DNA of 64,000 nt, taken from NCBI RefSeq assembly GCF_014698115.1, contig NZ_JACJSJ010000009.1, forward strand, positions 79,692 to 143,691, in the 5' to 3' direction. The notes under the pieces were generated by a model. It saw only the letters and a list, made by a program, of their open reading frames with translations, was not told the origin of the DNA and did no database searches. Positions 28,212-36,709 of this stretch are shown here, one piece after another (positions within the stretch are counted from its first letter, which is position 1; each line of letters opens with the position of its first letter). The position numbers and the translations under genes were made by a program. The DNA is from Nostoc sp. FACHB-973 (GTDB lineage: Bacteria > Cyanobacteriota > Cyanobacteriia > Cyanobacteriales > Nostocaceae).

Positions 28212-28844
28212 TCATTGGTTATTTGCAAAGGACAAATTACCAATAACTAATGACAGCTGACAAATCAGGTAAATATACCCACCATTTTGTTCAGCCTGAG
28301 CATTTTTCCTTTTTACAATTTGATACTAATACTTTTAGCCTCCAAAGTAACCTCAGGAGGCTAAATTTGCATAAATTAGTAAATTGACATCTTGCACGTC
28401 ATGAGGTAGAGCGATTATAATTCACGCTTATTACCATTTATTTCCCTACCTCCTTCAAGTCCCCACCTTGGAAAGTTTTCTCCATACTGGAGAAGACAGC
28501 ATTTTAGTTTTTCCTAACCAGGGAAACTATGGAACATTAGGCATAACACCTAATTTTCTGCCAGCAGGAAGGGTTAAACAAGGTAGATATACCTATTTAT
28601 GACAAAAGCGAGCTTATTTTCTGGAATAAGACTTGGCCGACTTGGGTGGTATATCAGTGGGATTAGGTGCAAGATATCAGAGCGAAAAAAATTCCACACT
28701 TAGGATGTGGGCAATCTGTCAAACACTTGTTATCTTTCTTAATACGGAGGAACAAATGAGGGACAGATAGAAGTCCAACTATTATCCCATTTGGACTTCT
28801 GTAAACGATATCACCTTTACGCGTTGTTTTTTCGGAGTTAACTT
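28212..28844. other. Intergenic region upstream of nblA
   Basis: About 630 bases. It includes a terminator-like hairpin at 28334-28365 and an open stretch without start codon (28441-28602) ending TPNFLPAGRVKQGRYTYL that reads like a protein fragment. Near the gene an imperfect dyad GTAAA-N10-TTTAC lies at 28801-28820. No complete gene is seen. Confidence 0.5.
28334..28365 (+). terminator. Terminator-like hairpin after PP2C gene
   Basis: TTTAGCCTCC and GGAGGCTAAA form a perfect 10-bp stem with a 12-base loop, then TTTG. It lies 120 bases after the phosphatase stop. The T-tract is weak. Confidence 0.55.
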
Positions 28845-29042
28845 ATGAACCAACCAATGAACTTATCCTTAGAACAGCAATTCAGCATATGCTCATTTGC
28901 CACTCAGGTGCAGAACATGAGCCATGAGCAAGCCAAAGACTTTTTGGTCAAGCTGTATGAGCAAATGGTAGTGCGGGAAGCAACTTATCAAGAACTTCTT
29001 AAGCACCAGTGGGGCTTAGATTCTGGTTCCACTATGGCATAG
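28845..29042 (+). CDS. nblA: Phycobilisome degradation protein NblA
   Basis: The 65-residue protein reads LSLEQQFSICSFATQV, SHEQAKDFLVKLYEQMVVRE and LLKHQWGL, the full NblA signature. NblA binds phycobiliprotein rods and directs the Clp protease to them when nitrogen or other nutrients run out, causing bleaching. In Nostoc relatives it is induced on nitrogen loss under NtcA influence; no perfect GTA-N8-TAC site was seen close to this gene. The imperfect dyad GTAAA-N10-TTTAC is 25-45 bases upstream of the ATG. A GGAG ribosome site is about 9 bases upstream. Confidence 0.95.
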   Translation: MNQPMNLSLEQQFSICSFATQVQNMSHEQAKDFLVKLYEQMVVREATYQELLKHQWGLDSGSTMA

Positions 29043-29511
29043 AGTCGTTCTGATGTCGCAGTGGGCGACCTCCTTCTCTTGCTTGGTTCCAACGAAGGAA
29101 AAGAGCTGGGGATGCCGGGGCGTCAACTCCGATAAATAATTTCACAAACCTGTGGCAAAAGTCAAACTCACGAGATTAATCAAGAATGAGTAAAGTCTCC
29201 TATGGTAGACTTGCTAGACTGTAAAGTTAATTTGAGATTTTAGCTACAATCCACTGTGTACTTTAGCCCAAGTCTTCAAAGGTTGTCTAGTGCGAGAATC
29301 ACACCTGCGTAAATTTATCCCAAACAAAGTCATGCACAAAGAAGTATGTACACGCTACTTAAACACCCTAACTTATTGAGTTAGCAATTTCACTATTTAT
29401 ACATATAACTAGAACTTGGAACGTTATATATATTTTGTTTATAAAAATTTACAATTTTTGAGTTAATGCTCTTTTTTCACAGAGAAAACATGTAACATTT
29501 ATTAATTATTC
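29043..29511. other. Intergenic region between convergent nblA and kinase gene
   Basis: About 470 bases. A GC-rich part at 29050-29130 (GTCGCAGTGGGCGAC hairpin) may end nblA transcription. The rest is AT-rich with no gene seen. Confidence 0.45.
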
Positions 29512-31068
29512 CTAGTTGGAAAGATCGTATGGAGAGTCTGTATCAATACTTTCGAGTTTTGCTAGGATTTGAGGCTTAATCTTTTCGTACTCGCTTTTGA
29601 GTAAATTTTTACTAATTTGCGGATCGGCAGAAGACATCAAAGTATTGCTGATTTTGACCCACTCTTGCAGTCGTTGACGTTGGGCAGAAGCGACGCTGGA
29701 AAGCAGGATATGACTACAGCAACTTGGTGTTTCTCGTGCAAAAAACAACAGACGGTAGTAACCTGTTTGGTGTAGCAAGCGGGCAACTTCTTGACCAAGA
29801 CTGGTTTTGAGATCGAGGTAGTAATGTAACCATTTAGCGCCGTGTTTGCGGTTGTAAATGACGGTAATCCACAACAGCACCGGGTGGGGAACGGAGATGA
29901 AAAGAAATTGATTATAGCGGGTACAAACCAGGCGCTTTTGAATTTCCTGTTGGGGTAGCATTACCCACAAGGCTGGTAAAACCTCCCCATTTGTATGTAT
30001 CGCCTGGGGAAAGACAATATCCGCAATTGGTTTATTTTGAGGCCAGGAAACGCTATTAGCAATTTCATCGTTTGAGGAGGATATCCGTAAATCGGCTTTC
30101 GTCTTTTGCTCAACCTCAGCACTAACTGTCAATGTAGCAGGAACTAGCGCATAGGTGTTCTGCCTGATTTTGCGTGTGTGGTCAGGTTGGTCTACGGTTG
30201 CTAAAACTTTCAGAATTTCACTAATGCTTTGGGGGCGATCGCGTGCTACTTTGGCTAGACAACTCATCACCAAATTTTCTATTTCTTTTGGTAATTCTAA
30301 TCCGGGGGAAACTTCAGCAAAAGAACGTGGCTTTTGATAGTGATGTGTTTTATACCATGCTCCAAAAGAGTGAGTTGGCGCCACCAAGGGCATTTTGCCG
30401 GTAAGCATCTCAAACATCATTACGCCCAAACTATAAATATCAGAACGATTGTCTAATTCCTTACCCTCCATCTGTTCGGGAGAAGAATAAGCCAGTGTTC
30501 CTAAATAAAATTTTGTATGGTCGCCATCTGACTGTAATAACTTAGCAATCCCAAAATCTAAAACCTTGACCAATTCTCCAAAACTCGGATCTTGAATCAC
30601 CAGCATATTGCTTGGCTTGACATCACGATGGATAATTGGGCAAATTGTGCCCTCAACTGGGATGCCATCATGAGCGCACTGTAAACCCAGGCTGAGTTGA
30701 CGCGCCATACTGAGAAATCTTGCTAAAGGCAGCCGTTGCTTGCGAATAATATTGTTTAGGCTTTGTCCTTGTAGGTATTCCATAACGTAGAACGGAGTAT
30801 TATTGTCATCTACGCCATAGTCCATCACTCGGACTATATGGATACTTTTTTGCCCTAGTAAAGCACAAGTTTTCGCTTCTCGCTCAAAGCGGTCTTGCAG
30901 TCGCATCTTTTCATTTTGGATTGATAGAGCGAGGAACTTCACAGCAACAGGTACACCACCCAACAAAATATCCTTAGCACGATAAACTCGACCCATTGCT
31001 CCAGTACCGATTAACTCTTGGAGTTGGTAGCGTTTGCTGAGTAAGCGACCAATGTTGGGGTCTGACAT
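29512..31068 (-). CDS. Serine/threonine protein kinase
   Basis: The 518-residue protein starts MSDPNIGRLLSKRYQLQ and has a complete kinase domain. It shows the loop LIGTGAMGRVYRAKD, the Lys in VAVKFLALS, IIHRDVKPSNML, LDFGIAKLL, and GTLAYSSPEQMEG. The last 220 residues have no known domain but contain WVMLPQQEIQKRLV, LLWITVIYNRKHGAKWLHYYLDL and LLFFARETPSCCSHILL, a globular C-terminal part seen in other cyanobacterial kinases. I chose ATG 31068 because the longer frame opens only at TTG 31125. The gene stands alone. Confidence 0.9.
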   Translation of the reverse strand: MSDPNIGRLLSKRYQLQELIGTGAMGRVYRAKDILLGGVPVAVKFLALSIQNEKMRLQDRFEREAKTCALLGQKSIHIVRVMDYGVDDNNTPFYVMEYLQGQSLNNIIRKQRLPLARFLSMARQLSLGLQCAHDGIPVEGTICPIIHRDVKPSNMLVIQDPSFGELVKVLDFGIAKLLQSDGDHTKFYLGTLAYSSPEQMEGKELDNRSDIYSLGVMMFEMLTGKMPLVAPTHSFGAWYKTHHYQKPRSFAEVSPGLELPKEIENLVMSCLAKVARDRPQSISEILKVLATVDQPDHTRKIRQNTYALVPATLTVSAEVEQKTKADLRISSSNDEIANSVSWPQNKPIADIVFPQAIHTNGEVLPALWVMLPQQEIQKRLVCTRYNQFLFISVPHPVLLWITVIYNRKHGAKWLHYYLDLKTSLGQEVARLLHQTGYYRLLFFARETPSCCSHILLSSVASAQRQRLQEWVKISNTLMSSADPQISKNLLKSEYEKIKPQILAKLESIDTDSPYDLSN

Positions 31069-31997
31069 AGAAAATTTGACTCTAAAAGCAGGTTGTAGGT
31101 ATTTGGGAGGAAAAGTGCGTTCCAACTCATACAGCAGAATTGGTTAATTGAGAATACAGAATTCAGGAGTAAAATAGCCTTCATTTCCGGCTACCAAACC
31201 TAAATTCTCTACTTCACCCGGTTACAAACTGCTGTATCTGAATTGTTGAGCCCAGAAATTACTTTCCAGGCTAGTAGTTAAAGTCCATCAGTGGACTAGC
31301 TTTTTTCAGCCCTCTTTGAGAAGACTGAAACTATAACAAATATAGTTTGCAACCAAGACGCTGATTACAACTGGTGCAACATGCTAGATCAAACAAGCAA
31401 AAAAGGTAAATGTATAGCGACGTTTTGTACTATTCCTGATTTTAATTATGATGTAGTTTTAGTTTGCCCAATTTTGACTAAATAAATAACTCTCAGATCA
31501 GCCAAAAACACTGATTAGGGAAGACCACACTCACCAGAGAATTCGGAATTGAGGAGTCAGAATTCCGAATTATAATAGGCTCTCTTCCTAGCTACCAGAC
31601 CTAGATAGTGTACTTAATTAACTTGCAATCTGCTGTATGATAGGTGTCGTGCCCCTACAATTTGGGTATTTTTTTAATTGGAAGTCCCTAATACCAAGCA
31701 TATTTTGGAACACCTCCCCTGTAATACCAGGGCGTACCAAGAGACACCAATCATATTATTATGGCAAGGGACTCGGACGCTCGAATACTCTTCTACCGGA
31801 AAAAATAACTAAATTCGCCGTTTCAGCCAATAAAAAATTAAGGTTTACCCCAGAGTAACGAGTAGGGATATAAAATTCAGTAAGTATGTATAATAGCAGA
31901 TACTTCTTACTTAACCAGTTGTTTAACCTTCTAGCTGATTCTCACTACTAACGGATGTATTATTTATTATTGATATCTGATGGCATTAATTGGTAAT
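31069..31997. other. Repeat-rich intergenic region
   Basis: About 900 bases without a believable gene. It holds two diverged copies of a 67-bp sequence (31171-31237 and 31571-31637) ending CTGCTGTAT, an AGTCAGAATTCCGAATT inverted repeat near 31565, and half of a MITE-like element (31643-31697) with GGAAGTCCCT at its end. An open frame over 31637-31858 runs through the repeat and is not believed. Confidence 0.5.
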
Positions 31998-32999
31998 TTA
32001 TCGTTTTTTATGTATGTTATACGACATGTCAAAAACTAATTCGTTACCCATTATATAGTATTGAATTCGACGTTGGATTATATTGTTGATTCTGAACCAA
32101 AAATCATACAAAAAGTATGGATTTTTAAGCATTTCTGTCAATGCTGTTAACCATTTACCTTGCTTGAAAGGCTCTACAACTTGAGAGTAAGCTAAATTTT
32201 TTTTATAGACTGCAAGAGTATGAGACAAAGCACGCATTAAAGCTGGATTTTTTTTTACAACTTCTTGTTGCATGAAAGAAGTAGTAGCTTTACAGCTTTG
32301 ATCTAAACGTGTCAATCGGCTTTGATGTACAAGGGAGCCGGGGCGTGAGCGGTAAAAATAATAGGGTTTTGGTACAAGGAAAAAGCGAGCGCCCTTGATT
32401 AAGCATTTCAGATCAAGCCAAAAATCTTCAGCTATGCTTAGGGTTTCATCGTACTCAATGGCGTGTTGAAGCAAAAATTCTCGTTTGAATAGAGGCTTGC
32501 TCAAACCAAGATGTAGTCCTGGTTGTCCATAGACATCAGTTTTAACAAAATAAACAACATCAATTTGGACAATTTTATCTATATCTTCTCCACTTTCTTG
32601 AATCAATGTACTCCAAGGAGATGTCGCACCATCTTTAATGAAATAAAGATCGTCAGCAATCATGTCTGCATTTGTTTCATTTGCTAGTGAAACAAGCTTG
32701 GACAATCTTTCGGGAGCAAACCAATCATCTGAATCAAGTACAGCAATCCATTCGCCTTGGGCTGCTCTGAGGGCGCGATTACGCGCAGCACCAGCCCCAA
32801 GGTTTTTTTGATTAACTATTACTTTGAGACGTTGATCGGTAAAACTTTTAGCAACTTCTACAGTTTTATCACTTGAGCCATCATCCACGAGGATCACTTC
32901 AATATCATTGAGCGTTTGCTCTAAGACTGACGTTATTGCTTTTTGAATATAAGCTTCGGTATTGTAAGCAGGAATAATCACAGATACTTTGGGATTCAC
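31998..32999 (-). CDS. Glycosyltransferase family 2
   Basis: The 333-residue protein starts VSVIIPAYNTEAYIQKAITSV, has EVILVDDGSSDKT and the metal/nucleotide DxD-type motif VLDSDDWF (89-92), and a C-terminal acceptor-binding half without membrane helices. GT2 enzymes transfer a sugar from a nucleotide donor to a polysaccharide, lipid or protein; donor and acceptor cannot be told. It is a single gene with no other glycan genes beside it, so it may act alone in exopolysaccharide or glycolipid synthesis. Confidence 0.9.
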   Translation of the reverse strand: MNPKVSVIIPAYNTEAYIQKAITSVLEQTLNDIEVILVDDGSSDKTVEVAKSFTDQRLKVIVNQKNLGAGAARNRALRAAQGEWIAVLDSDDWFAPERLSKLVSLANETNADMIADDLYFIKDGATSPWSTLIQESGEDIDKIVQIDVVYFVKTDVYGQPGLHLGLSKPLFKREFLLQHAIEYDETLSIAEDFWLDLKCLIKGARFFLVPKPYYFYRSRPGSLVHQSRLTRLDQSCKATTSFMQQEVVKKNPALMRALSHTLAVYKKNLAYSQVVEPFKQGKWLTALTEMLKNPYFLYDFWFRINNIIQRRIQYYIMGNELVFDMSYNIHKKR

Positions 33000-33444
33000 G
33001 ACATTGATCTCCTCACGATACTGTGTTTACATTCTTTAATGTACAACACACTGTAAGTTAATTGAATACATCGCACCCCAACACTCATACCAGCCGCTTA
33101 ATAGAGGGTTGATATGCCGCATGTAGGCAATCTCTTAATTCAGCACTCAGCCATAATTCAGAGATGCGGTTCGCTTAACGTCTCGTTAACACAGCCTCTG
33201 ATATCAAATCCATTTGTATCAGAATTATTCCTCTTTCCTCTCCCTCTGTACCCTCAGCCTCTGGAGCAGTTTTTTAATTATTTAGATGCTACCGGATTTG
33301 ATATTAGGGACTTCCAGAAAAGAAATTATCCCAAATTATTTGTACATTTTTCGGGTAGCACAGCTGTGCTACCCTACTATGGAATATTTTTTTCCTTGGA
33401 AGTGCCTTACATCTAAACTTCGGTAATTCAATATCCATTATTGT
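33000..33444. other. Intergenic region holding a MITE-like element
   Basis: About 445 bases between two reverse genes. The forward open frame 33114-33416 has no domain and runs through the MITE-like element at 33306-33407, so it is not believed. The remainder contains a short repeat mosaic (33165-33195). Confidence 0.5.
33306..33407. mobile_element. MITE-like element with palindromic centre
   Basis: The ends are imperfect inverted repeats: AGGGACTTCCAGAAAAGAAA on the left, and on the right the complement of AGGCACTTCCAAGGAAAAAA. The centre at 33353-33374 is a perfect 22-bp palindrome beginning GGGTAGCACAG. There is no transposase frame. A half copy is at 31643-31697 and a palindrome of similar type at 62510-62530. 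No clear target duplication was found. Confidence 0.65.
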
Positions 33445-33885
33445 TCATTGACGTTCTAGGCTAGCTTCCATTGTGTTAGTTAAAAAATGACCAGCCAAGA
33501 TGCCACTACTGAGGTAATATGTATCTTCCGAAATTCGGTGCAGGGTTTCAAAGCCACTACGACGCTGACGATCGCCCAATACCCAGTAACGCTGCACAAT
33601 GGTATCTAAACCAATCCAACCCTCGCCTTCAACCTGCCCCAAAATATTATGTTGTAGCAAAAAAGTATACTGACGTTCTCCTTCATGGAGCCGTCCCTTG
33701 TATTGTAGAGAAATTTCCGAGCGATCGCTGCCTGGGAATATCAGCTTCGTGGCCATCGTAAACCAGTTATCTCGATTCCAAGCTACCAAGGTCATACCCT
33801 TGACACTAATTGGCATACCATTACGTTCCAGCCAATTTCCTTGTATTGTCCAGCGTCCTGATTCTAATAAAAAAGTATGAGCCAC
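33445..33885 (-). CDS. Conserved cyanobacterial protein of unknown function
   Basis: The 146-residue protein is strand-rich. It opens FLLESGRWTIQGNWLERNG, continues TLVAWNRDNWFTMATKLIF, and contains GQVEGEGWIGLDTIVQRYWVLGD. The pattern suggests a lipocalin-like or DUF3598-like beta barrel, but I cannot assign a family. It has no signal peptide or Cys. It is a single gene between the GT2 gene and anmK. Confidence 0.72.
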   Translation of the reverse strand: MAHTFLLESGRWTIQGNWLERNGMPISVKGMTLVAWNRDNWFTMATKLIFPGSDRSEISLQYKGRLHEGERQYTFLLQHNILGQVEGEGWIGLDTIVQRYWVLGDRQRRSGFETLHRISEDTYYLSSGILAGHFLTNTMEASLERQ

Positions 33886-34065
33886 CTTCTATATTTCCTG
33901 TCTTGATCGACTGCCGCCAAGACTACAGTTATAACAGTGCTGAGTTCTGTTAGCGGTAGCGGGGCGTTGAGCCAGTGCTGAGTTAGCAGTAGAGACAAGG
34001 GTTAAAAGTTTTCCCCTGCTCCCTCATCCCGCTTACCTCCCCCACTCCCTATTCAGCACTAATTA

Positions 34066-35364
34066 CTAACCTTGGTGAATTTCTCCTAAAAGAACTTCAC
34101 CAGGTGCCCCAGTGGCAGTAGGTAGGTTACCGGGAATACCCAAATGTCGCCAGTAGGCTAAAACTCCAAAGGCGATCGCTTCTTTAAAATCTGCACTCAA
34201 GCCGACTTCATCTGTAGTCAAGACTGGTATTGATGCTAATAATAACTGTAATCTCTGCTTCAAATAAAGATTACGACTACCGCCGCCGCATAACAGTACC
34301 CCCTGTGGCATTTCTGGTAAAAAAGTTTGGTAACTATGAGTAATTGAAGCAGCTGTAAGTTCCGTGAGAGTTGCCAATATGTCAGCAGAATTGAGTTGGT
34401 ATACTTGGGCATCTTTTAAACACTGTTCCAGGTATGTCACACCGAATAACTCTCGACCAGTGGATTTAGGCGGTGGCAAATGAAAGTAGTCTTGCCTGAG
34501 CCATTGGTCTACCAATGGATAGCAAGGAGTACCACTCGCTGCCCACTTACCATTTTCATCGTAAGTTTTAGCACCAGCGCTTAAATGCTGCACTGCCAGA
34601 TCCAACAGACTGTTTCCTGGACCAGTATCCCAAGCACGAATTTTTGACAGCCAGTCGCCATGCCGAGGGGGAATATAAGCAACATTACCAATACCACCAA
34701 TGTTTTGAATACAACGTCCTTCCTGGGGATGGCTGAGTAAATAGGCATCGACTCTAGGAACCAGAGGCGCACCATGACCACCAATGGCGATATCAGCAGC
34801 CCGGAAGTTACTCACAGTTGTAATGCCTGTCAGATGAGCAATTAAGGCACCGCGCCCTAGTTGGAGACTGTAGCCCAGTGGGGAGTAGGGAGTATTTTTC
34901 TTTCCTATTCCCCATTCCCCATTCCCTATTCCCGATTTCCCAACTGGTCGATGATAAACTGTCTGACCGTGGGAGCCAATTAAATTAGCCGGCTGGTGAC
35001 CATTTTGAATATTTTGGGCAGCTTGGGCAAAGGCAAAGGCGATCGCATCATCTATTTCTGCCAATTCTGCCATCGATATGGCAACGCCTGCACAAAGTTC
35101 CAATATTCTTTCTCTGAGTTGAACCGGATAGGGGTATGTTTCCCCAGCTAGCAACTCAATTTTCAGATCCAATTCTTTACCAGAAATCTCTACTAAGGCA
35201 GCGTCTATGCCATCTACAGATGTGCCACTAATTAAACCGATAACGCGAGTAGGGAAACCAATTTCTTCAGTCGGATGCATTGACAGAGAATCTTTTTTGA
35301 TTACAAGAGGTAGTTTAGTCATGTTACTACCCATCTGCAAAAAAAACTCAGTACATCTCACCAT
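34066..35364 (-). CDS. anmK: Anhydro-N-acetylmuramic acid kinase
   Basis: The protein of up to 432 residues shows [89 protein letters not shown] and LLCGGGSRN. It phosphorylates and opens 1,6-anhydro-MurNAc in cell-wall recycling, using what MltA-type enzymes release. Between YHRP and GYSLQLG about 20 residues ([20 protein letters not shown]) come from an in-frame heptamer-repeat tract. The first M is unlikely to be the start; MTKLPL (35322) or MHPTEE (35280) are alternatives, since the family starts close to the ISGTS motif. Confidence 0.92.
   Translation of the reverse strand: MVRCTEFFLQMGSNMTKLPLVIKKDSLSMHPTEEIGFPTRVIGLISGTSVDGIDAALVEISGKELDLKIELLAGETYPYPVQLRERILELCAGVAISMAELAEIDDAIAFAFAQAAQNIQNGHQPANLIGSHGQTVYHRPVGKSGIGNGEWGIGKKNTPYSPLGYSLQLGRGALIAHLTGITTVSNFRAADIAIGGHGAPLVPRVDAYLLSHPQEGRCIQNIGGIGNVAYIPPRHGDWLSKIRAWDTGPGNSLLDLAVQHLSAGAKTYDENGKWAASGTPCYPLVDQWLRQDYFHLPPPKSTGRELFGVTYLEQCLKDAQVYQLNSADILATLTELTAASITHSYQTFLPEMPQGVLLCGGGSRNLYLKQRLQLLLASIPVLTTDEVGLSADFKEAIAFGVLAYWRHLGIPGNLPTATGAPGEVLLGEIHQG
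34877..34941. repeat. Heptamer repeats in frame inside anmK
   Basis: GTGGGGAGTAGGGAGTA followed by TTCCCCATTCCCCATTCCC lie within the anmK reading frame. They encode the extra residues between two conserved motifs. The frame stays open through the tract. Confidence 0.85.
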
Positions 35365-35702
35365 TTTATTTATCAGGAAACAGGGTTCTCAAACACTATC
35401 CCTCATCTTTATTAGTTCTTAATAAACACAATATCCGAAAATACAAATTCTTAATATGCATATTCTAACTTTACATTTTTTATCTTCAGATAAAGAACAG
35501 TTAGGCTACATACTATTTTCGGAAAGTAGAACTACTTAATAAGCTTCTCTTTTCGCTCAAATTATTTACCAACTATATGGATTTGTGGGGAAATAGAAAT
35601 CCAGTATTTTCGTCCTGTTACTTCTTCTGTAAGACATTACATAATGAACCAAAGTTGCATAACAAATTTCCCTAACTCATAAAATTACAGGCTCCTCAAA
35701 TT
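35365..35702. other. Intergenic region between divergent anmK and PEP-CTERM gene
   Basis: About 340 AT-rich bases that should hold both promoters. No gene, repeat or clear operator is seen. Confidence 0.45.
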
Positions 35703-36452
35703 ATGTTTATTAAAAAAATTGCTTGCATTACTGTTCTATCCTTATCTGCAATCTCGTCATTGATTTATGCAGGCTCAGCCCAGGCTATTTCCTTCAATGT
35801 GACCACAGGGATTGCAGGCCCTAATGGAGAAACTAGCCAAGGTGCTTTTTCTGAGTTTAGTCAGCTTCCGGGTACGACAACTATTAACTTCAATAATGGT
35901 CAAGCACCAACTACTGGTTTTGCTAAGTATTCATTTGAAACAGGTCAAAACAGCAGTGTTAGGTCAGATGTATGGGCACCTGCCGGTGCAAATGGAGAAG
36001 TCAATAACACTAACTATTTGGCAGTTTTCAGCGGCGATAAAGTCACAATTAACCTTAATAGTTACCTCAATTATTTCGGTATTGACTGGGGAGCTATTAG
36101 TTCCGGTAACGTTTTTTCGTTCTACAATGGCGATACTTTGATTAAATCATTTACAACTGAGGATGTTAACCCAGTTGCTCCAATTCATGCGTCACAGCAT
36201 GGCGGTGAAGGCAATGGCTACCTTCACTTCTACTCAGATAGTAGCAACGATATTTTCAATAAGATTGTCATCACCCAAGCAGGTGGCGGTGGATTTGAAA
36301 GCGACAACCATTCTTTCCATGCAGGAACCGAGAGATTTACAGGTTTTGATCCCGAGTCTGTTCCTGAGCCTAGTATTACCTTAGGTATGCTGGCTGTAGG
36401 TGGTATTTTTCTACGGAAGCGCAAGAACGAGAAGTTGCAAAGCGTAAACTAA
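35703..36452 (+). CDS. PEP-CTERM sorting domain protein
   Basis: The 249-residue protein has a signal peptide (IKKIACITVLSLSAISSLIY, cut after AQA near residue 28). A beta-rich extracellular domain follows with no catalytic motif (TGFAKYSFETG, LNYFGIDWGAISSGN, GNGYLHFYSDSSNDIF). The C-terminal VPEPSITLGMLAVGGIFLRKRK is PEP motif, helix and basic tail. Such proteins are cut and sorted by exosortase to the outer surface or matrix. No exosortase gene is in the window. An inverted repeat after the gene (36563-36592) probably ends the transcript. Confidence 0.88.
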   Translation: MFIKKIACITVLSLSAISSLIYAGSAQAISFNVTTGIAGPNGETSQGAFSEFSQLPGTTTINFNNGQAPTTGFAKYSFETGQNSSVRSDVWAPAGANGEVNNTNYLAVFSGDKVTINLNSYLNYFGIDWGAISSGNVFSFYNGDTLIKSFTTEDVNPVAPIHASQHGGEGNGYLHFYSDSSNDIFNKIVITQAGGGGFESDNHSFHAGTERFTGFDPESVPEPSITLGMLAVGGIFLRKRKNEKLQSVN

Positions 36453-36562
36453 TTTGATTAAAGACACAAATCCTTGCTCAGTCAGATTTTCTCCATACCC
36501 TAACCCCAGGCTGCACAAGGATTTCAAAACCTCAGGTTAAAAATCAATATGAAATCTTAGCT

Positions 36563-36592
36563 AGGACGAGCTTACTCAGGTAAACTCGTCCT
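36563..36592 (+). terminator. Hairpin downstream of PEP-CTERM gene
   Basis: AGGACGAG and CTCGTCCT form an 8-bp stem around CTTACTCAGGTAAA, followed by CATCTCTTGG. There is no strong T-run. It lies about 110 bases after the stop. Confidence 0.5.
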
Positions 36593-36709
36593 CATCTCTT
36601 GGTGGATTCTTATACAATATCGTTTAAAACCAAAACATTCACAGAAAACCCAGTTTCTAAAATATCGATATTATAGAAAAGTAGATAAAACTTAAAAAAT
36701 ATTTATCAA

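Noticed and set aside
28800..28845. NtcA box before nblA
   Set aside because: No GTA-N8-TAC match with correct spacing was found close to the gene.
31637..31858. 73-residue forward open frame
   Set aside because: It lies in the repeat-rich spacer and includes half of a MITE-like element.
33114..33416. 100-residue forward open frame
   Set aside because: It covers a MITE-like element and has no recognisable motif; composition looks non-coding.
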